Position numbers and translations under genes: made by a program
NCBI RefSeq assembly: GCF_000376225.1
Contig: NZ_AQXL01000121.1
Coordinates: forward strand, 1-64,000
Direction of reading: 5' to 3'
DNA length: 64,000 nt
Source: Effusibacillus pohliae DSM 22757
Lineage (GTDB): Bacteria > Bacillota > Bacilli > Tumebacillales > Effusibacillaceae
In this document: piece after piece, positions 7,761 to 16,483 of the stretch
How positions within the stretch are numbered: the first letter of the stretch is position 1
How the letters are laid out: every line of letters begins with the position of its first letter
The notes under the pieces: model-generated
The model's input: the letters and a program-made list of their open reading frames with translations, nothing else
Told to the model about the DNA's origin: nothing
Database searches by the model: none

Positions 7761-8393
7761 TTGATGATTCGAAGCTTGAAACTCGCTGCCGGCCGCTATG
7801 CGCAAGAACACGCCAAATTGTTCGTCTATACGATCATCCTGTTCATCGTCGGGGTCATATTCGGGGCAATTGTGGTGAATGCGCTGGCGGACGGCCAGAA
7901 AGCGGACCTGTTCAATTACCTGAAAGGGTTTTTCGGGCTGGTCAACGACAACCATATTCCAAACGCCGCCTACGTAACCTGGCATTCGGTCGCGACAAAC
8001 CTGAAAATGCTCGGATTGATCTGGATATTGGGGCTGTCGATCATCGGCCTGCCGCTGATTGTGGTGCTGGTATTTTTGAAAGGGTTCATGATCGGGTTTA
8101 CGATCGGCTTTCTGGTTGACGCTTTCAAGAGCAAGGGGCTGCTGTTCGCCGTGCTGGCCGTGCTGCCGCAAAACCTGATAATCGTTCCTTGCCTGATCAT
8201 CGCCGGTGTCGCCGGGATCGCCTTTTCCCTGATGCTGCTCCGTTCCCGGTTTTCGCAAAATATGCCGCTCTATCCGAGGTTTTTGTCATACACCGCGCTG
8301 ATTCTGATGCTTGGCGGCTGCCTGGTGATCGCTTCTTTCGTCGAAGGGTACATCAGCCCGTTTTTGATGAAAATGATCACGCCTCACCTGTAA
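7761..8393 (+). CDS. spoIIM: stage II sporulation protein M
   Basis: The 210-residue membrane protein matches SpoIIM, part of the SpoIIDMP peptidoglycan-degrading complex driving engulfment in the mother cell. It has about five hydrophobic segments (residues 22-42, 75-110, 120-145, 155-175, 185-203) and the family-typical PNAAYVTWHS and IIGLPLIVVLVFLKGF stretches. TTG 7761 has the better spacing (7 bases) from AAGGAGG; ATG 7764 is the other option. Position upstream of fur agrees with the Bacillus order spoIIM-yqkK-yqzK-fur. Confidence 0.9.
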   Translation: MMIRSLKLAAGRYAQEHAKLFVYTIILFIVGVIFGAIVVNALADGQKADLFNYLKGFFGLVNDNHIPNAAYVTWHSVATNLKMLGLIWILGLSIIGLPLIVVLVFLKGFMIGFTIGFLVDAFKSKGLLFAVLAVLPQNLIIVPCLIIAGVAGIAFSLMLLRSRFSQNMPLYPRFLSYTALILMLGGCLVIASFVEGYISPFLMKMITPHL

Positions 8394-8536
8394 GGGGAAG
8401 ATGGGACAATTCGCCGATTCGCCAGATCGATTCCCGGCGGACAGGCCGGTGCCTGAAGTGGCGCCTGATTCGGTTTCGCGCTATACTCGTATAGGCAGCC
8501 ATCCTTTGAGCCAATTCCGGCAAGTGAGGGAACCGT

Positions 8537-8878
8537 ATGCGCGAAACACCGAAATTCACCGTTCGCAATGAACCGTTTACCTGCATTCACTGCGGCACGG
8601 AAGTCCGGCCGCTGCAATCCGGGGGATGCCGCAACCATTGCCCGGTATGTTTTTATTCCCTGCATCTCGATATCCACCCGGGTGACCGGGCGTCCGACTG
8701 CCGGGGGATCCTGGAACCGGTCCGCATCGAATCGCACAGCAAGAAAGGCTATATGATCGTTCACCGCTGCCGCCAGTGCGGCCATTTGACAAAAAACAAA
8801 CTGGCACTGGAAGATCCGGTGCAACCGGACAGCTTCGACCGAATGCTGGAACTGATGCGGAATGTGCCCGGAGTTTGA
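8537..8878 (+). CDS. RNHCP domain zinc-ribbon protein
   Basis: The 113-residue product carries the RNHCP signature: FTCIHCG near residue 13, CRNHCPVC near 30, HLDIHPGDRASDC and HRCRQCGHLTKNK near 78. Three CxxC pairs suggest one or two bound zinc ions. Members are short cytoplasmic proteins of unknown role, related in name to a zinc ribbon with the Arg-Asn-His-Cys-Pro motif. ATG 8537 follows the weak site AAGTGAGGG. The stop codon overlaps the -35 box of the fur promoter. Confidence 0.8.
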   Translation: MRETPKFTVRNEPFTCIHCGTEVRPLQSGGCRNHCPVCFYSLHLDIHPGDRASDCRGILEPVRIESHSKKGYMIVHRCRQCGHLTKNKLALEDPVQPDSFDRMLELMRNVPGV

Positions 8879-8903
8879 CACCTCCCGCCGCTTTTTTTAT
8901 AAT
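8875..8903 (+). promoter_or_regulatory. consensus sigma-A promoter of fur
   Basis: TTGACA (8875-8880), a 17-base spacer and TATAAT (8898-8903) are a perfect sigma-A promoter. It overlaps the end of the RNHCP gene. Confidence 0.85.
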
Positions 8904-8912
8904 AAGTCTAGG

Positions 8913-8934
8913 AAAGTTAGCCTTAGGCAACTTT
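8913..8934 (+). promoter_or_regulatory. dyad in the fur leader
   Basis: AAAGTT-A-GCCT (8913-8923) and AGGC-AACTTT (8925-8934) form an inverted repeat with one bulged base, immediately after the expected transcription start. It is not a classical Fur box. It could be an operator or an mRNA hairpin controlling fur. Confidence 0.5.
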
Positions 8935-8970
8935 ATGTGCAGCTTATTGTGTTTCGGGAGGGTTCTTCGG

Positions 8971-9411
8971 ATGCAAGAGAGATTAAACCAAATCAAGGAG
9001 CAATTGCATTCGAAGTCGTTTAAACTGACCCCGCAGCGAGAAGCCACCCTCAAGGTGCTGTTGGAAAATCAGGAAGCGCATTTGAGCGCGGAAGAAATCT
9101 TTATGTTGGTGAAGCAAAAATCACCCGACATCGGGCTTGCGACCGTCTATCGGACGCTGGATCTTTTGAGCGAGCTGAAAATTATCGAGAAGCTGAACTT
9201 TGGCGACGGCATGGCCCGTTACGAGTTCCGCTCGGAAGACCATCCGCATCACCATCATCACCTGATTTGCCTGAAATGCAACCGGTTTTACGAAATCGAG
9301 GATCTGCTCGATTCGCTGGAAGAAAAGGTGGAGCGGGAGCACAACTTCAAAATCGTCGATCACCGCGTCAGCTTTCTCGGCTATTGCGAGAACTGCCGCG
9401 ATGAGGTGTGA
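8971..9411 (+). CDS. fur: Fur family transcriptional regulator
   Basis: The 146-residue product is a metal-sensing repressor. A winged helix covers residues 1-80 (LTPQREATLKVLLENQ and ATVYRTLDLLSEL as recognition helix); the metal and dimerisation domain follows with HPHHHHHLICLKC near 93 and CENC at the end, the structural zinc cysteines. Synteny with yqzK and xerD supports Fur proper over PerR or Zur, but the metal cannot be read from sequence. ATG 8971 follows GGGAGGG; the open frame extends further upstream without meaning. It has its own consensus promoter and terminator. Confidence 0.88.
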   Translation: MQERLNQIKEQLHSKSFKLTPQREATLKVLLENQEAHLSAEEIFMLVKQKSPDIGLATVYRTLDLLSELKIIEKLNFGDGMARYEFRSEDHPHHHHHLICLKCNRFYEIEDLLDSLEEKVEREHNFKIVDHRVSFLGYCENCRDEV

Positions 9412-9448
9412 AAAAGCCTTGCACTTGAAAGGAAGTGAAGGCTTTTTT
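9411..9448 (+). terminator. fur terminator
   Basis: AAAAGCCTT (9412-9420) pairs with AAGGCTTTT (9437-9445), with inner CACTT/AAGTG pairs, ending in TTTTTT. It begins at the stop codon of fur. Confidence 0.8.
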
Positions 9449-9509
9449 CATTCGATTCGTGCATGCAAACCTTGGCTGTGGGGACAAGCTAGGAAAGGGG
9501 GATGCGACC

Positions 9510-10628
9510 ATGATCATCGGAGTACCGAAAGAAATCAAGGACAGCGAAAATCGTGTGGCGATTACGCCGGCCGGTGTAGAAGCGCTAAAAAGTCACGGCC
9601 ATGATGTGTACATTGAAAAGTCGGCCGGTGTCGGCAGCGGATTTACGGATGAGGAGTACCGGCAAAAAGGGGCGGCGATTCTCGACTCGGCAGCGGAAGT
9701 GTGGAGTAAAGCCGACATGGTGATGAAAGTGAAAGAGCCGCTGCCGGCGGAATACGGATATTTTCGGGAAGGTCTAATTCTGTTTACATATCTCCACCTG
9801 GCGCCGGAACCGGAATTGACAAAAGCGTTGATCGACAAAGGCGTGGTGGCGATCGCCTATGAGACGATCCAGTTGCCAGACCGTTCCTTGCCGTTGCTGA
9901 CGCCGATGAGCGAAGTGGCGGGGCGGATGGCGGTGCAAATCGGAGCGCAATTCCTGGAAAAACCGTATGGGGGAAAAGGGGTGCTGCTCGGCGGCGTTCC
10001 CGGTGTTCCGCCGGCGGAAGTGGTCATCATCGGCGGCGGCGTGGTCGGCACGAACGCGGCGAAAATGGCGCTTGGCACCGGTGCGCGGGTGACGATACTC
10101 GATGTGAATCCGGACCGACTGCGGTATCTGGATGATATTTTTGGCGGGCGCATCACGACCGTCATGTCTAACTCGCACAACATCGAGCAGGCCGTACAAA
10201 AAGCTGACCTGCTGATCGGGGCGGTTCTGATCCCTGGTGCCCGCGCACCGAAACTGGTGAAGGAATATATGGTGAAAGGAATGGCAAAAGGGTCGGTAAT
10301 CGTTGACGTGGCAATCGACCAGGGCGGTTCGGTCGAAACGATCGACCGGGTCACCACCCACTCCGATCCCACCTATGAAAAATACGGGGTGGTCCATTAC
10401 GCGGTCGCCAACATCCCCGGCGCCGTACCGCGCACATCGACGCTCGCGTTGACTAACGTCACCCTCGGTTATGCGCTGCAAATCGCGAATATGGGGTACA
10501 AAGCGGCGGTTGCCGACAATCCCGCGCTCGCCAAAGGGGTGAACGTGGTCAACGGGAAAGTGACCTATGAAGCGGTGGCAACCGCGCTCGGACATCCTTA
10601 CGTACCGCTGGAACAGGCGCTGGCTTGA
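9510..10628 (+). CDS. ald: alanine dehydrogenase
   Basis: The 372-residue enzyme interconverts L-alanine and pyruvate with NAD and ammonia; in sporeformers it feeds alanine carbon into sporulation and germination metabolism. It starts [20 protein letters not shown], has VMKVKEP (substrate Lys near 75) and YLHLAPEPE (His near 96), and a Rossmann segment [15 protein letters not shown] near 173-187. Length is exactly typical. ATG 9510 follows GGAAAGGGGGATG. It stands alone between two terminators. Confidence 0.95.
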   Translation: MIIGVPKEIKDSENRVAITPAGVEALKSHGHDVYIEKSAGVGSGFTDEEYRQKGAAILDSAAEVWSKADMVMKVKEPLPAEYGYFREGLILFTYLHLAPEPELTKALIDKGVVAIAYETIQLPDRSLPLLTPMSEVAGRMAVQIGAQFLEKPYGGKGVLLGGVPGVPPAEVVIIGGGVVGTNAAKMALGTGARVTILDVNPDRLRYLDDIFGGRITTVMSNSHNIEQAVQKADLLIGAVLIPGARAPKLVKEYMVKGMAKGSVIVDVAIDQGGSVETIDRVTTHSDPTYEKYGVVHYAVANIPGAVPRTSTLALTNVTLGYALQIANMGYKAAVADNPALAKGVNVVNGKVTYEAVATALGHPYVPLEQALA

Positions 10629-10651
10629 GCGGCAGATCTGACAACCTCCGG

Positions 10652-10682
10652 AAAGAGACGTGAGCCGCACGTCTCTTTTTTG
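10652..10682 (+). terminator. ald terminator
   Basis: AAAGAGACGT (10652-10661) pairs with ACGTCTCTTT (10669-10678) across a 7-base loop, with a T tail. Confidence 0.85.
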
Positions 10683-10856
10683 AAGAAGTATGAGGGGCCT
10701 GTTGTGAATCAAGAAGCCTATGTAATAGTTGGCGCAAATCAAGGGAAAGTGGGGCATGTTGCAAGCAAGCGTTTTCATGTATACTAGGAGTTGCGAAAAA
10801 TTCGGATGATCAAACCGGAGAGCTGACCTATTTGTATCCATCGGGAGCGGAGATCG

Positions 10857-11822
10857 ATGATCACAAAATTGGCCAACGAAACAAAATTCTCACCGTTTCT
10901 TACATTCACACGGGAAGAATGGAGAGAACTTTGTGAGGTTCCTTTTCACTCGCTTTCCGAAGAGGAATTGGAAAAACTGCGCGGACTGAATGAAACGATT
11001 TCGCTGAAAGAGATCCAGGAAATCTATCATCCGCTCTCCAAGCTATTAAATCTTTATGTCGCGGCTACCCAGGAACTGCACAAATCGACAAATACGTTTC
11101 TCGGCAGCAACAGCGAAAAAGTCCCATATGTAATAGGCATTGCCGGAAGTGTAGCGGTTGGCAAGAGCACGACGGCCCGGGTGCTGCAGGCTTTGCTTGC
11201 CCGCTGGCCCAACCATCCGAAAGTCGATTTGGTGACGACTGACGGCTTCCTGTACCCGAACGCGGTACTTGAAAAGCGCGGGCTGATGAAACGAAAAGGG
11301 TTTCCGGAGAGTTATGACATACGGCGGCTGATTCAATTTTTAGCCGATATCAAATCGGGCGTTGCGGAAGTAGCCTGCCCGGTGTATTCCCATCTGGCGT
11401 ACGATATCGTACCGAACGAACGGCAGGTGATCCGGCGGCCGGACATCCTGATTGTGGAAGGCCTGAACGTGTTGCAGGTCGCTTCCGGGGATGGCGAGCC
11501 AGGATACGCCCCCAAAGTATATGTTTCCGATTTCTTTGACTTCTCCATCTATGTGGATGCTGACGAATCGGATATCGAACATTGGTATGTGGAGAGGTTC
11601 AAGCTGTTGCGAAACACCGCGTTTCAAAACCCGAATTCCTACTTTCACCGGTATGCAGGTCTGACCGATCCGGAAGCGGTCGAGATTGCCCGCCACATCT
11701 GGCGAGAAATCAACTATGTCAATCTCTGGACCAACATCTTGCCGACGCGCAACCGCGCTCGTCTGATTATGACGAAAAGCTCCGATCATTCCGTACAAAC
11801 CATCAAATTGCGGAAGCTCTGA
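10857..11822 (+). CDS. coaA: type I pantothenate kinase
   Basis: The 321-residue product phosphorylates pantothenate with ATP, the first step to coenzyme A. The P-loop [14 protein letters not shown] is at residues 94-107, and the family motifs [17 protein letters not shown] and [11 protein letters not shown] are all present. Length fits the E. coli-type enzyme. ATG 10857 follows GGGAGCGGAG. It is flanked by terminators on both sides and appears monocistronic. Confidence 0.95.
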   Translation: MITKLANETKFSPFLTFTREEWRELCEVPFHSLSEEELEKLRGLNETISLKEIQEIYHPLSKLLNLYVAATQELHKSTNTFLGSNSEKVPYVIGIAGSVAVGKSTTARVLQALLARWPNHPKVDLVTTDGFLYPNAVLEKRGLMKRKGFPESYDIRRLIQFLADIKSGVAEVACPVYSHLAYDIVPNERQVIRRPDILIVEGLNVLQVASGDGEPGYAPKVYVSDFFDFSIYVDADESDIEHWYVERFKLLRNTAFQNPNSYFHRYAGLTDPEAVEIARHIWREINYVNLWTNILPTRNRARLIMTKSSDHSVQTIKLRKL

Positions 11823-11865
11823 AAAAGGGAATTCTCCGTTCGTTGCGGCGGAATTCCCCTTTTTG
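11823..11865 (+). terminator. coaA terminator
   Basis: AAGGGAATTC (11826-11835) pairs with GAATTCCCCTT (11851-11861) across an inner CCG/CGG stem; a TTTTT tail follows. Confidence 0.75.
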
Positions 11866-11878
11866 CAATGGGTACAAA

Positions 11879-12028
11879 TTAGTCTTGGGCTCGAAACGCC
11901 ATCAAAAGAATCGGGCTGCCTGCCTGCTGCGTAAGTTCCCGTTCCAATTTTTGCAGCTGCTGCACCTGTTCCTCCGTCAAATGAGCGGGCGGATATTTGT
12001 CCAGATATGTGTGTTGGGGTTCTGTCAA
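11879..12028 (-). CDS. small conserved-looking protein, 49 aa
   Basis: Not recognised. The frame begins at TTG 12028 on the minus strand, 8 bases after a perfect AGGAGGTG site. The product reads TEPQHTYLDKYPPAHLTEEQ and continues as a charged amphipathic helix (VQQLQKLERELTQQ) ending LLMAFRAQD. No membrane segment is seen. It is divergent from yqzK and convergent with coaA, whose terminator lies just beyond its stop. The strong ribosome binding site and protein-like composition support a real gene. Confidence 0.65.
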   Translation of the reverse strand: MTEPQHTYLDKYPPAHLTEEQVQQLQKLERELTQQAGSPILLMAFRAQD

Positions 12029-12095
12029 GTTCCACACCTCCTGAGCATATCATTTTTCCGGGCGCCAATTCATATGCATCGGTAGGGGGTGCAGT

Positions 12096-12341
12096 ATGGT
12101 TTTTTCGGTTTGGCGGTTGCTGCGATGGGTGCAGATGGTCGTGCTGGTGTGTCTGTTTTCGTTCGTTTTGTTCAAGATGATGGAGATCGTGCATGTCTGG
12201 ATGCAGCCGGTTGACAAATACAAACAGCCGAAAGGCAACTCGCTGAAAGTGAACGGTGATTTCGATCTGGAGCAACCGGTCGAGGACGTCACGGCCGCGA
12301 TCATCGAACGGCTCAAGATGTTTTACAGGCTCGGCGAATGA
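12096..12341 (+). CDS. yqzK: YqzK family (DUF4227) membrane protein
   Basis: The 81-residue product has one N-terminal membrane segment (about residues 10-32) and a short basic-to-acidic tail, as in YqzK of Bacillus, whose function is unknown. The position between fur and xerD is the same as in B. subtilis and is the main support. The ATG at 12096 follows GTAGGGGGTG. Confidence 0.75.
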   Translation: MVFSVWRLLRWVQMVVLVCLFSFVLFKMMEIVHVWMQPVDKYKQPKGNSLKVNGDFDLEQPVEDVTAAIIERLKMFYRLGE

Positions 12342-12428
12342 TAGCAGAAGCTGACATCTGCGGCGAGCAGGAAAACGCCCCTTCACGTAGAATAGAAAAG
12401 GTGCAAGCGATGAAGGGGAGTCTCATGC

Positions 12429-13316
12429 ATGGACAAGTTGATCGAACGGTTTATCCACTACCTGGCGGTGGAACGGGGTCTCTCGCAAAACACGCTGGAA
12501 TCCTATCAGCGGGATCTGATCGCATATACGGAATTTTTACAGCGAAGCGGCGTGGCGGACGTCAACCAAACACGCCGCGCAAATATTATTGCCTATCTGG
12601 CGGACCTGCAGCAAAAAGGCCGCGCCACCTCGACAATCTCGCGCAACCTGGCGAGCATTCGGGCATTTTACAGTTTCCTGCTGCGTGACGGATTGATCGA
12701 CGGTGACCCGGCCGCCAATCTGGAATCGCCGAAGATCGAAAAACGCCTGCCGCAAGTGTTGACCGTGGAAGATGTAGAGGCGCTGCTCGATTCGCCCGAT
12801 TTGAAGACAAGCACCGGTTTGCGCGACAAGGCGATGCTCGAACTGCTGTATGCGTCGGGGATCCGTGTATCCGAACTGGTCTCCCTGAATGTCGATGATG
12901 TCAACCTGAACATGGGATTTTTGAAGTGTTACGGGAAAGGGGCAAAGGAACGGATTATCCCGCTCGGCTCTGTCGCCTTGCAGATGTTGGAAGAATACCT
13001 GAACCGCGCCCGCGCTAAATTGCTCCGCGACCGGTCGGAAACATCGCTGTTTGTGAACCATCACGGGCAGCGGCTGACCCGCCAGGGATTCTGGAAAATC
13101 ATCAAAAAATACGCGAAGGCTGCGAACATCAACAAAGAGATCACGCCGCACACCTTGCGCCATTCGTTTGCCACCCATTTGCTGGAAAACGGCGCCGATC
13201 TGCGTTCCGTCCAGGAGATGTTGGGGCACGCCGACATTTCCACGACGCAGATTTACACGCATATCACCAAGTCCCGGTTAAAGGAAGTGTACGCGAAAAC
13301 GCATCCGCGCGCCTGA
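12429..13316 (+). CDS. xerD: tyrosine recombinase XerD
   Basis: The 295-residue enzyme resolves chromosome dimers at dif together with XerC. The N-terminal SAM-like DNA-binding domain covers residues 1-90. The catalytic set is complete: R146 (SGIRVSEL), K170 (YGKGAKER), H241 and R244 (HTLRHSFATHLL), H267 (GHADISTTQ) and nucleophile Y276. ATG 12429 follows AAGGGGAG. Order fur-yqzK-xerD-deoB fits the Bacillus ripX locus, which favours XerD over XerC. Confidence 0.93.
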   Translation: MDKLIERFIHYLAVERGLSQNTLESYQRDLIAYTEFLQRSGVADVNQTRRANIIAYLADLQQKGRATSTISRNLASIRAFYSFLLRDGLIDGDPAANLESPKIEKRLPQVLTVEDVEALLDSPDLKTSTGLRDKAMLELLYASGIRVSELVSLNVDDVNLNMGFLKCYGKGAKERIIPLGSVALQMLEEYLNRARAKLLRDRSETSLFVNHHGQRLTRQGFWKIIKKYAKAANINKEITPHTLRHSFATHLLENGADLRSVQEMLGHADISTTQIYTHITKSRLKEVYAKTHPRA

Positions 13317-13386
13317 AGCGGCAGGCGCATGTTTCAGTGTGCCCGATCGTATACTGGAATGGACTGGTGACGGGAGGGGGACATGG

Positions 13387-13536
13387 ATGGGAGTATTGGC
13401 TTTTATTGCCGGGTTGCTGTTTGTGGCAACTCTCCTGGTTCTGCTCGCGACATTGAAACATCTGGGAAATCAGGAGAGAATTTCGAAAGCACAGGAAGAC
13501 ACCCGCAACGAAACGCATTCCGGCCCGATGGTGTGA
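13387..13536 (+). CDS. small single-span membrane protein, 49 aa
   Basis: Not recognised. ATG 13387 follows GGGAGGGGGA. Residues 2-22 form one hydrophobic helix (MGVLAFIAGLLFVATLLVLL); the rest is polar and charged. It sits between xerD and a terminator, so it may be read with xerD. A toxin-like or stress-related membrane peptide is possible, but nothing shows this. Confidence 0.6.
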   Translation: MGVLAFIAGLLFVATLLVLLATLKHLGNQERISKAQEDTRNETHSGPMV

Positions 13537-13542
13537 CTGCGC

Positions 13543-13578
13543 AAGAGCCTTCTCGGACTGGCGGGAGGGCTCTTTTTA
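13543..13578 (+). terminator. terminator after xerD unit
   Basis: AAGAGCCTTCTC (13543-13554) pairs with GGGAGGGCTCTT (13563-13574), followed by TTTTT. Confidence 0.8.
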
Positions 13579-13698
13579 CTTTTACCATCAGGGTTTATGC
13601 TACAATCAACCAAAACAGATGTAGCGTGTATAGAAAATGGGCTGTGGCGTGTGGCATTGCCGGAAGCGCAACCAAAATTGGACGGAAGGAGAATCGAA

Positions 13699-14208
13699 AT
13701 GTCGTTTGCATTTGAACAAATCGCTGGCACCAAACCAGAATTCTACCGATCGTTGGATCAGCAGCTGCACCATCTGCTGGCGGGGGAAACCGATTGGCTG
13801 GCCAATCTGGCAAATGCGGCGGCGCTGTTGTGGATGCAGTTGGAGGAGATCAACTGGGCGGGATTTTATTTGATGAAAAACGGGCAGCTGGTGTTGGGGC
13901 CGTTTCAGGGAAAGCCCGCTTGCGTGCGGATTCCGCTCGGAAAAGGGGTGTGCGGAACGGCGGCTGCCAAGCGGGAGACGCTGATGGTGCCGGATGTCCA
14001 CCGGTTTCCCGGCCATATCGCATGCGATGCCGCTTCCCGCTCCGAAATTGTGGTGCCGATCGTGGTCGATCAACTGGTGGTGGGCGTGCTTGACATCGAC
14101 AGCCCGATTTTGGCGAGGTTTGACGAAGAAGACCGGACAGGCCTGGAACAGTATGTCGAGACGCTTAAGCAGCACATCGATTGGTCCGACATCCTGGAGC
14201 ACGTCTAG
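13699..14208 (+). CDS. free methionine-(R)-sulfoxide reductase
   Basis: The 169-residue GAF-domain enzyme reduces free methionine-R-sulfoxide (fRMsr, YtsP/MsrC type). Three cysteines, C75, C85 and C109, lie in ACVRIPLGKGVCGTA and HIACDAASRSEIVVPI; their 10 and 24 residue spacings equal those of the E. coli enzyme as I recall it. INWAGFYL near residue 51 is also family-typical. ATG 13699 follows GAAGGAG. An extended -10 (TGC TACAAT, 13598-13606) gives it its own promoter. It precedes deoB by 106 bases with a weak hairpin between. Confidence 0.9.
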   Translation: MSFAFEQIAGTKPEFYRSLDQQLHHLLAGETDWLANLANAAALLWMQLEEINWAGFYLMKNGQLVLGPFQGKPACVRIPLGKGVCGTAAAKRETLMVPDVHRFPGHIACDAASRSEIVVPIVVDQLVVGVLDIDSPILARFDEEDRTGLEQYVETLKQHIDWSDILEHV

Positions 14209-14314
14209 CTGCGAAAGCGAAGTTGTCAGAATGGCAAAGGTTGGGTAACCTAGGATCGAATACAACCCGGCAGAATGGGCCGGTTGATGTTTTTGTGCAG
14301 AAAGGAGATACCCG

Positions 14315-15487
14315 ATGGGTGCATACAACCGCATCATCCTGATTGTACTGGACAGCTGCGGCATCGGTGAGATGACCGACGCTGAGGTGTACGGCGACAT
14401 CGGCTCCAATACGATCGCCAATATTGCAAAAGCGGTAGGCGGGTTGCACGTCCCGAATATGGCGAAGCTGGGGCTGGGACGCATTCACCCGATCGAAGGC
14501 GTGCCTACCGATCCGGTGCGCGGTGCCTACGGAAAAATGGCGGAGCAGTCGGCTGGAAAAGACACGACCAATGGCCACTGGGAAATGGTCGGCGTCAAAC
14601 TGGAAAGGCCGCTGCCGACCTATCCGGAAGGGTTTCCGCGCGAGATCATGGACGAATTCGAACGGCGCATCGGCCGGAAAACGCTGGGCAACAAGCCGGC
14701 TTCCGGCACCGAGATCCTGAAAGAACTGGGCGACGAGCACATGCGCACTGGCTATCCGATTGTCTACACATCGGCCGACAGCGTGTTTCAGATTGCGGCT
14801 CATGAAGAGATCATCCCGCTGGAGGAACTATATCGCTATTGCGAGATCGCCCGCGAGATTCTGGTCGGACCGCACGCGGTGGGGCGCGTGATTGCCCGGC
14901 CGTTTGTCGGAGGGAACGGCCATTTCACCCGGACGGCGAACCGGCGCGACTATTCGCTGATTTTTGGCCGGACCGTTTTGAATGAACTGCAGGATGCGGG
15001 CTTCCCCGTGGTCGGAATCGGCAAGATCGAAGACATTTATGGAGGATCCGGCATCACCGAAGGGGAGCACACGGAAGACAACATGGACGGTGTGGACAAG
15101 ACGCTCTCCTATATGAAACGGGTCAAAAATGGTTTGATCTTTGCCAATCTGGTCGACTTTGACGCAAAATACGGCCATCGCAACGACCCGCAAGGGTTCG
15201 CGAAGGCGATTGAACAGTTTGATGCCCGGTTGCCGGAGATAATCGGAGCGATGCGCGAGGACGATCTGTTGATTCTGACGGCCGACCACGGATGTGACCC
15301 GACCACGCCGGGCACCGATCACAGCCGCGAGTTTGTTCCCATTTTGCTGCACGGTTCGGGCATTCAATCGGCAATTGACCTGGGCACGCGCGAAACGTTT
15401 GCCGATTTGGGCGCGACGATCGCGGAGAATTTTTGTGTTCCGAATCCGGGCATCGGAAGTAGCTTTTTCTCGAAGATTCAACGGTAG
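14315..15487 (+). CDS. deoB: phosphopentomutase
   Basis: The 390-residue enzyme interconverts ribose (or deoxyribose) 1- and 5-phosphate. It belongs to the alkaline phosphatase superfamily: [14 protein letters not shown] holds the first metal Asp, DTTNGHWEM the activated Thr, and [19 protein letters not shown] the second metal cluster. ATG 14315 follows AAAGGAG. It heads an operon with two purine nucleoside phosphorylases and pdp, joining phosphorolysis of nucleosides to pentose phosphate use. Confidence 0.95.
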   Translation: MGAYNRIILIVLDSCGIGEMTDAEVYGDIGSNTIANIAKAVGGLHVPNMAKLGLGRIHPIEGVPTDPVRGAYGKMAEQSAGKDTTNGHWEMVGVKLERPLPTYPEGFPREIMDEFERRIGRKTLGNKPASGTEILKELGDEHMRTGYPIVYTSADSVFQIAAHEEIIPLEELYRYCEIAREILVGPHAVGRVIARPFVGGNGHFTRTANRRDYSLIFGRTVLNELQDAGFPVVGIGKIEDIYGGSGITEGEHTEDNMDGVDKTLSYMKRVKNGLIFANLVDFDAKYGHRNDPQGFAKAIEQFDARLPEIIGAMREDDLLILTADHGCDPTTPGTDHSREFVPILLHGSGIQSAIDLGTRETFADLGATIAENFCVPNPGIGSSFFSKIQR

Positions 15488-15498
15488 GAGGCGAAACG

Positions 15499-16320
15499 AT
15501 GGCGAAATTGCTGCAGAAGATCGATGAGGCGGTGAAATGGATTCAAAACCGCGTTCCGGTTGCGCCAAAAATCGGACTGGTGCTCGGATCCGGCTTGGGC
15601 GTGCTGGCGGAAGAGGCGGAGCAGGCGCACCGGGTGCCGTACGGGAAAATCCCCCATTTTCCCGTGTCGACGGTGGAAGGCCATGCCGGCCAGTTTGTGT
15701 TCGGCACGTTTGCCGGCAAACCAGTGGCGATGATGCAAGGGAGGTTCCATTATTATGAGGGGTACAGCCTGGAGCAGGTGACGTTCCCGATTCGCGTGAT
15801 GAAGCGGCTCGGCATCGACACGGTGCTGGTGACCAATGCAGCGGGCGGCATCAACCCGGAATGGGAAGCGGGTGACCTGATGCTGATCAAGGACCACATT
15901 AACTTCACCTTCCAAAATCCGCTGATCGGACATAACGAAACGGAGCTGGGGCCCCGTTTTCCCGACATGTCGGAGGCGTACAACCGGGAGCTGCGCGATC
16001 TGGCGAAACGGATGGCGGAACGGCTTGGGATTTGCCTGCGGGAAGGCGTTTATGTCGGACTTACAGGCCCCAGCTACGAGACGCCGGCTGAGATTCGCAT
16101 GCTGCGGCAGCTGGGCGGTGATGCGGTCGGCATGTCGACCGTGCCGGAAGTGATCGTGGCGAAGCATATGGGCATGCGGGTGCTCGGGATTTCCTGCATC
16201 TCCAATCTGGCGGCCGGTATTCTCGATCAGCCGCTCAGCCACGAGGAAGTGATGGAAACGGCGGAACGGGTCAAAAGCAAGTTCAGCGACCTGGTGCGCG
16301 AAATCGTTCGGGAACTGTAG
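15499..16320 (+). CDS. punA: purine nucleoside phosphorylase, canonical copy
   Basis: The 273-residue trimeric-type enzyme splits guanosine and inosine to base and ribose 1-phosphate. Phosphate residues are in GSGLG (31-35), EGHAG and GRFHYYEG; purine-binding E194 is in GPSYETPAE and N236 in ISCISNLAAG, the pair equivalent to Glu201 and Asn243 of the human enzyme. ATG 15499 follows TAGGAGG, 11 bases after deoB. A diverged second copy follows at 16484. Confidence 0.95.
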   Translation: MAKLLQKIDEAVKWIQNRVPVAPKIGLVLGSGLGVLAEEAEQAHRVPYGKIPHFPVSTVEGHAGQFVFGTFAGKPVAMMQGRFHYYEGYSLEQVTFPIRVMKRLGIDTVLVTNAAGGINPEWEAGDLMLIKDHINFTFQNPLIGHNETELGPRFPDMSEAYNRELRDLAKRMAERLGICLREGVYVGLTGPSYETPAEIRMLRQLGGDAVGMSTVPEVIVAKHMGMRVLGISCISNLAAGILDQPLSHEEVMETAERVKSKFSDLVREIVREL

Positions 16321-16341
16321 GCCCCCGCATAGCGCGACCTG

Positions 16342-16456
16342 GCGCGACTTGCACTCAGAGAGTATAAGTGACGCTAAGGCAATGAATTGCCAAGTCGCCC
16401 TATCTGCCCTTTGGGTGCAAAGGATTGGGAATTTGCTACAGGGCTTCACGTCACTT
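16342..16456 (+). promoter_or_regulatory. structured leader before second punA, candidate cis-RNA
   Basis: The 163-base gap between the two punA genes can fold strongly. AAGTGACG (16366-16373) pairs exactly with CGTCACTT (16449-16456). Inside are GGCAAT/ATTGCC (16379-16392), and GCCCT/AGGGC (16406-16410 with 16439-16443) enclosing CCTTT/AAAGG. A competing stem joins GCGACTT (16344-16350) with AAGTCGC (16392-16398). The closing helix ends 28 bases before the TTG start and 14 before GGAGGG. It matches no riboswitch I know, including the purine class. Confidence 0.45.
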
Positions 16457-16483
16457 TGTGGGGTGAATTGGAGGGTGATCATT

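Noticed and set aside
12537-13262. Long minus-strand open frame of 241 codons
   Set aside because: It is the shadow of xerD, whose catalytic residues are all present on plus. The minus product has no motif and no ribosome binding site.
16321-16483. Purine, PRPP or SAM riboswitch before the second PNP
   Set aside because: The conserved aptamer cores of these classes are not present; only a general three-way-like fold was found, so it is reported as a candidate and not as a known class.
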